From Brooklawnia cerclae (GTDB taxonomy: Bacteria > Actinomycetota > Actinomycetes > Propionibacteriales > Propionibacteriaceae): 64,000 nt of DNA. Shown here one piece after another: positions 57,549 through 64,000 of the stretch (the first letter of the stretch is position 1; the number at the start of each line of letters is the position of its first letter). The stretch is from contig NZ_JAAMOZ010000001.1 of assembly GCF_011758645.1 (NCBI RefSeq), positions 1,240,001-1,304,000 of the forward strand, in the 5' to 3' direction. The notes under the pieces were generated by a model that saw only the letters and a list, made by a program, of their open reading frames with translations, had not been told where the DNA came from and ran no database searches. The position numbers and the translations under genes were made by a program.

Positions 57549-58130
57549 ATGGACACCACGACGCTGCCCGACCTGCTCGGCTATGACGATCTCACCGCGC
57601 AGGGACTCACCCGGCATGGCCTCGACCGGCTCATTGAGTCGGGGGAGTTCGAGCGCATCGCCCCTGGCTTGTTCCTGCGAGCGGGGCTCGTGGACGACAC
57701 GACGGCCGCGTGGATGGCGGTTGCGTCGAAGAAACCCGATGCGACGTTGTGCCTGCTTACAGCACTGTCGCTGCACGAACTGACCGACGAGATCCCTGCC
57801 TGGAGCGACATCGCTATCCCGCGCGGTACCCAGCCGGTCATCGTCCATCACGCACCCATTGTCTGGCACCGCTTCGACGCCGACACCTTCAGCATCGGTC
57901 GCAGCGAGCATGCACTGCCGGGCGGCCTGTCCATCGGCCTGTACTCCGCCGAGCGCACCCTGATCGACCTGTTCCGGTTGCGGCATGCGTGGGGCAGCGA
58001 CCTCGCACTCGGGGCGCTTAAACGGTGGCTGCGCGGGCGCGGCAACAGCCCCGGCGCGCTGCTGGCGCTGGCGGAGAGCTTCCCGAAGGCGCGTCCCGCG
58101 ATCCAGCAGGCACTGGAGGTGCTGCTGTGA
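57549..58130 (+). CDS. abiEi: AbiEi-type antitoxin (transcriptional repressor)
   Basis: A 193-residue antitoxin of the type IV AbiE system. The N-terminal winged-helix reads DLTAQGLTRHGLDRLIESGEFERIAPGLFLRAG, followed by LCLLTALSLHELTDEIP and the C-terminal domain SAERTLIDLFRLRHAWG typical of AbiEi. ATG 57549 is called; GTG 57543 in frame is close. It ends in a GTGA overlap with the toxin gene. Known homologues repress their own operon; the toxin is counteracted without direct binding. Confidence 0.88.
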   Translation: MDTTTLPDLLGYDDLTAQGLTRHGLDRLIESGEFERIAPGLFLRAGLVDDTTAAWMAVASKKPDATLCLLTALSLHELTDEIPAWSDIAIPRGTQPVIVHHAPIVWHRFDADTFSIGRSEHALPGGLSIGLYSAERTLIDLFRLRHAWGSDLALGALKRWLRGRGNSPGALLALAESFPKARPAIQQALEVLL

Positions 58131-59026
58131 GCCCGAACCCGCAGCATGGCACCCCGGCAGGGGAGGCGACCATCGCCATTCGTGGGCTTGCCCGGCGGAG
58201 CGGCGCGGACGTGCAGGAGCTGATGACCCTGTACGCGCTCGAAGGACTGCTGGCGCGGATCGCCCGCTCTGAGTACCGGGACGACTTCGTGCTGAAGGGC
58301 GGCGTGCTGCTTGCCGCGTTCGCAGCGCGCCGCCCGACGAAGGACATCGACCTGCAAGCCACCCGGCTCGCCGGAGACCCTGAGGAAGTCGCCGAGCGCG
58401 TCCGCGCCATGGTGACGCTGGATGTCGACGACGGGCTCGTGTTTTCCCCTGCCAGCGTCACCGCGACGATGATCCGCGACGAGGACGAGTACGCCGGGGT
58501 TCGAGTCAAGCTCACGGCGACACTCGGCACCGCGCGGCTGACGGTCGGGATAGATGTGAACTTCGGCGACCCAATCTGGCCCGCCCCGCGGCTCATAGAC
58601 CTTCCTCGCGTCGTGCCCCTCGGGCTGGGGCCCGTGACACTGCTGGGCTACCCGCTGACGATGGTGCTGGCCGAGAAAGTCGTCACCGCCATCGACCGCG
58701 GCCTCGCCAACACTCGCTGGCGCGACTTCGCCGACGTATACGCGCTGACTCATCTCCACGAGGTCGACGCGGGCGAGTTCCGCGCGTCGGTGGAGACCGT
58801 CGCCGAGTACCGCAAGGTCGCACTGACGACTCTGCTGCCCGCGCTTGCGCCGATGGGTGAGCAGTCGCAGCAGAAATACCGCGCCTGGCGCACCCGGTCT
58901 CACCGCGAAGACGAACTTCCCGAGGTGTTCGCCGAGGTGCTCGCCGCGGTCGCCGGCTTCGCCGATCCCGTGCTGTCCTCCTCGGTGCCAGGCCGATGGA
59001 ACCCCGTCGCCACATCCTGGGAGTGA
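58127..59026 (+). CDS. abiEii: AbiEii-type nucleotidyltransferase toxin
   Basis: A 299-residue DNA polymerase-beta-like nucleotidyltransferase. The core motif is FVLKGGVLLAAFAARRPTKDIDLQ (GG at about 58-59, DxD at about 73-75). LAEKVVTAIDRGLANTRWRDFADVY matches the family's C-terminal block. GTG 58127 overlaps the antitoxin stop. AbiEii toxins act on tRNA ends in related systems and give phage resistance. All catalytic residues appear intact. Confidence 0.9.
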   Translation: MSPNPQHGTPAGEATIAIRGLARRSGADVQELMTLYALEGLLARIARSEYRDDFVLKGGVLLAAFAARRPTKDIDLQATRLAGDPEEVAERVRAMVTLDVDDGLVFSPASVTATMIRDEDEYAGVRVKLTATLGTARLTVGIDVNFGDPIWPAPRLIDLPRVVPLGLGPVTLLGYPLTMVLAEKVVTAIDRGLANTRWRDFADVYALTHLHEVDAGEFRASVETVAEYRKVALTTLLPALAPMGEQSQQKYRAWRTRSHREDELPEVFAEVLAAVAGFADPVLSSSVPGRWNPVATSWE

Positions 59027-59265
59027 GCGACCGGGCATACCGTTGGGCTACAGCCGCGGCGCGTTGCTCGGCGGCGCGGCCGCTTTCGGCGGGCTCGGGG
59101 CGTGGTTCGTCCGCGCATCGCGGCGGGCTGGGTCTCGACGCGGGCGAGGTCTTCCTCCACGATCTGTCCTGCGTCACGTCAGGCGTACAGGTCCCGCGGG
59201 TGCACTCCGTGTGCCCGGGCGGTCTCCGCCATGAACGTCGATGGAAGGGTCTCGTCGCACTCTTT

Positions 59266-59319
59266 CACGGACAAAATCCATGCATACAGGGGGACAAGAG
59301 CGTGCGGATTTTGTCCGTG
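59266..59319. repeat. 54-base palindrome with perfect 14-base arms
   Basis: CACGGACAAAATCC (59266-59279) and its exact complement (59306-59319) flank a 26-base loop. It follows the AbiE pair and faces the ABC-F remnant. Similar in size to the palindromes at 43132 and 52160 but of unrelated sequence. Confidence 0.6.
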
Positions 59320-59429
59320 ACCGTGTGTGACGCTCTCCGGCTCACGAGGTCGACGTCGGCTCGGGGGAAGGTGGAGTCCGGTAGGGGCGCCGCGGCAGCC
59401 GGGTTGTGCTGCCATGAGGACGTCTGCGT

Positions 59430-59573
59430 CGCGAGCAGGCTTGATTTGCCGTCGCCATCCCGGCCGACGGCGCCGACGTGGTCGCTTTCCTCGGCCTCGA
59501 GCGTGACCGAATCGAGCACGACCCTCGTCGCGTACTCCATCCGCAGGGGTTCAGCTCCAAGCAGATGCGTCAC
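59430..59573 (-). pseudogene. N-terminal fragment of an ABC-F ATPase
   Basis: From GTG at 59573 the strand reads VTHLLGAEPLRMEYATRVVL then DSVTLEAEESDHVGAVGRDG and DGKSSLLATQ, the exact opening of actinobacterial ABC-F proteins including their Walker A (GRNGDGKSS with one change). After about 48 codons the similarity ends and the frame runs into unrelated sequence. The rest of the gene (normally over 500 codons) is absent. Confidence 0.75.
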
Positions 59574-59837
59574 TGGACAGACCTGCTGACGGCTACGTCC
59601 GCAACCGTTCTCTGATGAGCGAGCGCACCAAGGCGCGAAAGCCGGGCGTCTTCGTCCGTCAGCGGTTCCCGTGTAATCGACCACAGATCGAGAAGGTGTT
59701 CGCCGCCGACTCCATTATTGTCCCGCCGTCGTCTGGTCCCCGGGACGTGAGGTGGCCGTGATGCGATGGACCATGGTTCAGCCTGGCGGGCAGGGCGCGA
59801 GGCTTCGACTCTCGCCGAATTGGGCAGTCGATTCGAT

Positions 59838-59855
59838 TAGGTCGCATGCGACCTA
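59838..59855. promoter_or_regulatory. MarR-type operator palindrome overlapping the -10
   Basis: TAGGTCGCATGCGACCTA is a perfect 18-base palindrome. It overlaps the candidate -10 CTATAT (59853-59858) of the marR-MFS operon, ideal for autorepression. ATG 59869 follows the -10 by ten bases. Confidence 0.65.
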
Positions 59856-59868
59856 TATGGTGGCAGCC

Positions 59869-60297
59869 ATGGACTTGTTCGACATCAAGACGCTGAATAC
59901 GGCGATAGAGGCCTTGCTCAACCGGCGGCTGGCCTCTGTGTCGCTCACCTACACCCAGGGAACCGTGCTCGAACTGCTGGTTCGCTCCGGGGAACGCGAA
60001 ATCGTGCAGAAAGACCTGGAGGAGCGGCTCGGCCTGTCGCATCCCACGGTGAACGGTGTACTGAACCGGTTGTCGAGCAAGGGACTGGTCGTCTTCGAGA
60101 CGAGCGAGAAAGACCGGAGACGGAAACGGGTGCACCTCACCGAGCAAGGGCGAGGATTGGCGGCGTACGTGTCCATCGTCGTGGACAAGATGTGTAACGA
60201 GCTCTTCGAGGGGTTCTCGGCAGACGAGGTCGAGGAGCTGGCCGCACTCGTCAGGCGCACGATCGAGAGCGTCCGCAGAGCAGGGTCCGATCGGTGA
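59869..60297 (+). CDS. MarR-family transcriptional regulator
   Basis: A 142-residue winged-helix regulator. LLVRSGEREIVQKDLEERLGLSHPTVNGVLNRLSSKGLVVFETSEKDRRRKRVHLTEQG, seen in parts, is the DNA-binding domain and wing. ATG 59869 (MDLFDIKTLN) is preferred over ATG 59857 given the -10 position. A perfect palindrome overlaps the promoter. GTGA overlap with the MFS exporter makes it the likely regulator of that gene. Confidence 0.92.
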   Translation: MDLFDIKTLNTAIEALLNRRLASVSLTYTQGTVLELLVRSGEREIVQKDLEERLGLSHPTVNGVLNRLSSKGLVVFETSEKDRRRKRVHLTEQGRGLAAYVSIVVDKMCNELFEGFSADEVEELAALVRRTIESVRRAGSDR

Positions 60298-61736
60298 CGG
60301 CGCCGTCTGATCCGCAGGAGGGCCTCGACATGCCCGAGAAAAGAGCATCAGGTCATCCGCATCCGTTCCGGGTGATCGTGGGTCCGCTCATCGCCGCCTT
60401 CGTCGGGGTGTACAGCGAAGCGGCCATGAACATCGCTCTGCCCGACCTCATGACGGTGTTCTCCGTCAGCGCCGCCGTCGTGCAGTGGCTGACCACGGGA
60501 TACCTCCTGGCTGTGGGCATCCTGTTGCCGCTGTTCGGGGTGCTCGTGCGCTGGCTCACTACTCGTCAGCTCCTCGTTCTCGCCGCCGTGTGTTTCCTCG
60601 CCGGCGCCGTGCTCAGCGGCGCTGCCGTGTCCTTTCCCATGCTTGCTGCAGGCAGAATCGTTCAGGGCATGGCCACAGGCATCCTGCTTCCGCTCATCTT
60701 CAACACCGCTATCGCTGTCTATCCGGTGCGCAGGCGGGGAACCGCCATCGGGATGATCGGACTCGTGGTGATGTTCGCCCCGGCCATCAGCCCGGTTATT
60801 GCGGGTCTCATACTGCAATCCGCAACATGGAACTGGATCTTCTGGCTCATGATCCCGGTCCTCGTGGTCGCTCTGGTCGTGTCGATGCGATGGCTGGAGA
60901 ACGTCCGCCCGATCACGCGGCCTCGGGTGGATGTCGCCTCCATCGTCATGTCTACCCTCGGTTTCGGCGGGGTGGTGTTGGGGCTCGGGCTTGGCGGGGA
61001 CAACGGGTGGGTTGATCCTGTGGTCCTCGGTAGCCTCATCGTCGGCGTTCTGGGTGTTGCGGGTTTCAGTCGTCGTCAACTGCGCCTTGCCGAGCCGATG
61101 CTGGACGTGCGACCTTTCCGTCACCGCAACTTCCTCTTGAGCTCCCTGATCATCGTCGGCAACAACGCGATGCTGATGTGTGCGATCTTCCTCATTCCCA
61201 TGTATCTACAGAACGCGAGGTCCGTCGCGGTCGTGGCAACTGGCCTGCTCATGCTCCCCGGCGGTGCCCTCAACGGTGTGTTCTCGGCGGCTTCGGGACG
61301 CGTCGCGGACGTCGCCAGCCCACGGGTGATGGTCCGTTGTGGTCTCGCGATCGCGATCATGGCCTCCCTCTTGCTGATGACGACCGGCGAGGCAAGGCCT
61401 CTGTGGTGGATTGTGCTCGGGCACTGCCTGCTCATGGTCGGCATCTCGCTGGCAAACGCGCCGACACAGACGTTGGGACTCAACGCGTTGCCACTCGATC
61501 TCGCGTCTGACGGGAGCACCATCTTGAGCACGCTTGCGCAGATCGGCGGGGCGGTGGGAACGGCGCTCGGCGCCAGCCTTCTCAGCGCCGGTGAACGCGC
61601 CACGGCTGCCGGGGGTACGGCGGCCGTAGCGGCGGGCGTCGGTTGGGGCTTCGCGTTCTCGCTGGGCATGGCGTGTGCGGGCCTCGTCTGTTCCCTGCTG
61701 ATAAGCAGGAGAGAGCCGCTGTCGGATGCGAGATGA
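60294..61736 (+). CDS. MFS multidrug exporter, DHA2 family
   Basis: A 480-residue proton-coupled exporter with about 14 hydrophobic helices. The first helix pair reads VIVGPLIAAFVGVYSEAAMNIALPDLMTVF, followed by VQWLTTGYLLAVGILLPLFGVLV, the EmrB-like pattern, and GRIVQGMATGILLPL. GTG 60294 overlaps the MarR stop; ATG 60330 is an alternative start. Substrate unknown; a drug or bile-like compound sensed by the MarR protein is the usual pattern. Confidence 0.92.
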   Translation: MTAPSDPQEGLDMPEKRASGHPHPFRVIVGPLIAAFVGVYSEAAMNIALPDLMTVFSVSAAVVQWLTTGYLLAVGILLPLFGVLVRWLTTRQLLVLAAVCFLAGAVLSGAAVSFPMLAAGRIVQGMATGILLPLIFNTAIAVYPVRRRGTAIGMIGLVVMFAPAISPVIAGLILQSATWNWIFWLMIPVLVVALVVSMRWLENVRPITRPRVDVASIVMSTLGFGGVVLGLGLGGDNGWVDPVVLGSLIVGVLGVAGFSRRQLRLAEPMLDVRPFRHRNFLLSSLIIVGNNAMLMCAIFLIPMYLQNARSVAVVATGLLMLPGGALNGVFSAASGRVADVASPRVMVRCGLAIAIMASLLLMTTGEARPLWWIVLGHCLLMVGISLANAPTQTLGLNALPLDLASDGSTILSTLAQIGGAVGTALGASLLSAGERATAAGGTAAVAAGVGWGFAFSLGMACAGLVCSLLISRREPLSDAR

Positions 61737-61768
61737 GTGAGGGTCGAGCACTTTCCCGACGGGAGAAG

Positions 61769-61788
61769 GTGCCCCAGGCCGCGGGCAC
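61769..61788. terminator. Small hairpin between convergent genes
   Basis: GTGCCC (61769-61774) and GGGCAC (61783-61788) flank an 8-base loop in the 60-base gap between the MFS and FtsX-type genes. No U-tract; weak call. Confidence 0.3.
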
Positions 61789-61796
61789 GCATGAGG

Positions 61797-63098
61797 TCAC
61801 TCGTACCGTAGGGAGTCCACTGGGTCGGCTCGTGCTGCCCGAGCGGCCGGCAGCGTCCCGGCAAGGAACGCGATGACCATGACAAGGATGACGATGGTCG
61901 CGATGGACGACGGCGCGAACGCGATCAGCTCGAGTCCTGCGAGATCGGCCAGAAGGGTCTCGGAGAGCACTTGACTGAAGGCCGACCCGACGACGATCGC
62001 GACCAATGCCCCGATCGCGCTGCCGAGGAAGCCGATGAACGTCGCCTCGATGCTGAACAGGGCGAACACACGTCCGCTGCCCATTCCCATCGCCTTCATG
62101 AGGCCGATCTCGCGGGTGCGTTCCTGCACTGACATGTAGAGGGTGTTGACGATTCCGAATGCTGCGGCCAGAAGCGCGATGACGGCGAACGCGTTAAGTA
62201 CGAGCACGATTCCGTCGATGACAGTGGTGATCATGCCGAGCTGGTCGGCGATGGTGGTGCCGGTGTACCCGGCGTCGGCAAGCTGGTCCTTCAACTCATC
62301 GATCGCCGCGTCGGTGGCGTCGGGGTCGAACCAGACGCTGGCCGAGGAGTATCGGTCTGCCTGAGTCGCTGGAAGACCGGTACTCTGCGCATCGTGAAGC
62401 GTCTCCGTGAGCGCCTGGTTCAGCAGGACGCTCGAGCCCGTTGGTGACGCCAGAGCCTCTTCCGTGACGCCGACGACCGTCGCCTCGACGATGTGCTGCG
62501 TGTTTGTCGCGTCGGTGATGGCGATGGCGATCGTTTGTCCCAGTGCATCCGCGTCGTCGCCCAGTCCGAGGGGCTCGACATAAGCCTGTGGCAAGGCGAC
62601 CTGCAGATCGCCGGAGCCATCGTCGGGTTCGACACCAGAAGAGAGCACTGTCGTCTGGCCCGCCACCAGGCTGCCTACGCTCGCGACGTACCTGGTGCCG
62701 TCCTCGAACCGGATGTAGTCGGGGGTGATGCTTCGCTGTGGGTCTACGTCGAGTATCCCGTCGATGTTCTTTATCGACTGGATGTCATCTGGCGTGAGCG
62801 CGATGACCGTGGTGCCCGGGATACCGGTCGAAACCGCGTCCGGATCGTATTCCGTCGGCTCGCCGCTGCTCGCCAGAGGGTCGCCCGTGCTCTCGCTGGT
62901 CTTGGTGACGGTCATGGCATTGGACGCGCCCACGCCGCTGACGGTGTCGTCGATGTAAGCGTTGATACCGGTGCCGAGCCCGCTGGTGATGGTCAGCGTG
63001 AACGCGCCGATGAAGATCGACAGGACTGTGAGGATTGTCCGGGTTCTCGACCGGAACGTGTTCGAGATCGCTGAGGCGATAAGGTCCGTGGTTTTCAT
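61797..63098 (-). CDS. MacB/FtsX-type ABC transporter permease
   Basis: A 433-residue permease with one N-terminal helix (ILTVLSIFIGAFTLTITSGL), a large extracellular MacB-PCD-like domain (about 45-285) and three C-terminal helices (around VLVLNAFAVIALLAAAFGIVNTLYM, GFLGSAIGALVAIVVG and IVILVMVIAFLAGTLPA). The coupling motif SVQERTREIGLMKAMGMGSGRVF and the end ARAARADPVDSLRYE are family marks. ATG at 63098 overlaps the ATPase gene. Acts by mechanotransmission on lipids, peptides or lipoproteins (family knowledge). Confidence 0.93.
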   Translation of the reverse strand: MKTTDLIASAISNTFRSRTRTILTVLSIFIGAFTLTITSGLGTGINAYIDDTVSGVGASNAMTVTKTSESTGDPLASSGEPTEYDPDAVSTGIPGTTVIALTPDDIQSIKNIDGILDVDPQRSITPDYIRFEDGTRYVASVGSLVAGQTTVLSSGVEPDDGSGDLQVALPQAYVEPLGLGDDADALGQTIAIAITDATNTQHIVEATVVGVTEEALASPTGSSVLLNQALTETLHDAQSTGLPATQADRYSSASVWFDPDATDAAIDELKDQLADAGYTGTTIADQLGMITTVIDGIVLVLNAFAVIALLAAAFGIVNTLYMSVQERTREIGLMKAMGMGSGRVFALFSIEATFIGFLGSAIGALVAIVVGSAFSQVLSETLLADLAGLELIAFAPSSIATIVILVMVIAFLAGTLPAARAARADPVDSLRYE

Positions 63099-63793
63099 GC
63101 GGCAGCCTCCTGCCCCGTGCCGGCGAGCAGGCCGTCGCGGATACGAAGCTGACGATCGCATCGTGTCGCGAGGTCGATGTCGTGGGTGACGACGATCAGG
63201 GTTATTCCGTGCTCGCGGTTCAGGTTGAAGAGAATATCCTCGACCACGGAACCGGTCTTGGAATCGAGGTTCCCGGTGGGCTCGTCGGCGAAAATGATCC
63301 GAGGATCGTTCACCAGTGCGCGGGCGATGACAACGCGCTGCTTCTGGCCTCCGGAGAGATCCGTGGCTTTGTTCTTCGCCTTGTCGAGGAGCTCCAACTG
63401 CTCGAGCGCCGCCAGACCGCGGCGCCTCCGCTCGGCGGAGCCGACGCCTGCAATCTTCAGCGGCAGGATCACGTTGTCCAGAACCGAGGCGCTCGGGGTG
63501 AGGAAGAACTGCTGGAACACGAATCCGAAGGTCTTGTTGCGGGTTCGGTTGAGGGTGCGTCCCTTGAGGGAACGTGTGTCGGCGCCTTCCAGAGTGATGG
63601 TGCCCGACGTCGGGGCGTCGAGGAGCGCGAGGCAGTGCATGAGGGTCGACTTGCCAGAACCGCTCTTACCCAGAATCGCGATGGACTCTCCCCCCGAGAT
63701 CGTGAAGCTCACTCCCTTGAGTGCTTCGAAGCGGTTCTGGCCGCGGCCATACGTTTTGTGTACGTTCGACACATCGAGGATCGGATTGTTCAT
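63095..63793 (-). CDS. MacB/LolD-type ABC transporter ATPase
   Basis: A 232-residue ATPase partner of the downstream permease. Walker A GKSGSGKST, signature LSGGQKQRVVIARAL, Walker B IIFADEPTGNLDSKTG, H-loop VTHD. The start is ATG at 63793 (MNNPILDVSNVHKTYG). ATGA overlap with the permease. A 16-base palindrome lies about 100 bases upstream. Confidence 0.95.
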   Translation of the reverse strand: MNNPILDVSNVHKTYGRGQNRFEALKGVSFTISGGESIAILGKSGSGKSTLMHCLALLDAPTSGTITLEGADTRSLKGRTLNRTRNKTFGFVFQQFFLTPSASVLDNVILPLKIAGVGSAERRRRGLAALEQLELLDKAKNKATDLSGGQKQRVVIARALVNDPRIIFADEPTGNLDSKTGSVVEDILFNLNREHGITLIVVTHDIDLATRCDRQLRIRDGLLAGTGQEAAA

Positions 63794-63893
63794 GGAGTCT
63801 CCTGGATTGCCCGCAGGGGCACGGCATCTGCTGGAGTTCCCAGCCTCCCGCTCATCGCTGCGCGGCACATCACCCCGTCGCGGACACTTCGAT

Positions 63894-63909
63894 ACCGCGT
63901 TCGCGGTAC
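63894..63909. promoter_or_regulatory. Palindromic operator-like site upstream of the ABC transporter
   Basis: TACCGCG-TT-CGCGGTA is a perfect 16-base inverted repeat located 101-116 bases before the ATPase start. Size and symmetry suit a TetR- or similar dimeric repressor, probably encoded outside the window. Confidence 0.4.
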
Positions 63910-64000
63910 GGCTCGCAGAGTGGTGGGGAGGAGAGTAATTGCGCCAGACGGCAAACTGGGGGAGTGACGCCGACGACTTCCTATCCTCAGCCGCATCCGC
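63910..64000. other. Window end, no gene recognised
   Basis: The last bases carry no frame I can support. A minus-strand frame covering 63790-63996 has low-complexity basic content and no family features. Confidence 0.4.

Larger units (their letters stand above)
59027..59868. other. Island right end: remnants and an intergenic palindrome
   Basis: No intact gene. It holds a palindrome (59266-59319), an ABC-F remnant (59430-59573, minus strand) and the operator of the next gene. A minus-strand frame around 59060-59240 has an internal stop and no recognisable family. Confidence 0.6.

Noticed and set aside
59060-59240. Minus-strand gene remnant around ETARAHGVHPRDLY
   Set aside because: An in-frame stop interrupts it and I could not assign any family, so it is not called a pseudogene.

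Overview
The window is a GC-rich actinobacterial chromosome segment, most likely from the Propionibacteriaceae or a close relative. This is inferred from gene content and order (rarA-alaS-ruvX-mltG-aro-efp-nusB-car-pyr; mIHF-gmk-rpoZ-metK-priA-fmt-rsmB), the 20S proteasome genes, class 2 PyrD, mIHF, heavy use of ATGA/GTGA overlaps, and many genes whose start codon lies 6-10 bases after a TANNNT -10 element (likely leaderless).

Layout. 1-377: repeat array. 378-26630: dense housekeeping run on the + strand covering DNA maintenance (rarA, ruvX, priA), alanyl-tRNA synthetase, the shikimate block aroC-aroK-aroB, efp-nusB-carA-carB-pyrD-pyrF (pyrimidines), mIHF-gmk-rpoZ-metK, then fmt-rsmB-rpe. 26647-30076: a two-component system wrapped around an ABC exporter. 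30077-35008: a metal-chelate/corrinoid-type ABC importer operon that also encodes a CRP-like sensor domain without a DNA-binding domain and a SAM methyltransferase. 35173-45760: PAC2, metH, sppA-like, HAD, trmI, an SMP-30 lactonase and the proteasome genes prcB-prcA. arc, dop, pup and pafA are not next to them. 45762-55395: tyrA-cmk-plsC-der, cysE-cysK behind a polycysteine leader peptide, a PadR/HAAS pair and recQ. 55524-59800: tRNA-Pro(GGG) followed by an accessory island (integrase remnant, unknown propeller-like gene, AbiE toxin-antitoxin pair, ABC-F remnant). 59869-63793: a MarR-controlled MFS exporter and a MacB/FtsX-type ABC transporter on the opposite strand.

Most striking observations: (1) a leaderless 23-codon ORF ending in a cysteine-rich tract directly upstream of cysE-cysK, a textbook candidate cysteine attenuator; (2) the importer operon with its embedded HTH-less CRP-like protein and methyltransferase, the best candidate here for an undescribed system; (3) proteasome core genes without their pupylation partners, with a lactonase gene and repeat array in that place; (4) a guanylate kinase whose only sensible start is CTG behind a strong Shine-Dalgarno; (5) four arrays of TTGAGCNTGTCGAA-type repeats at operon borders, two of them with a 64-65 bp period; (6) long perfect or near-perfect intergenic palindromes at gene ends.

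Limits: everything was read by eye. Functions rest on recognised motifs and synteny, not on database searches.
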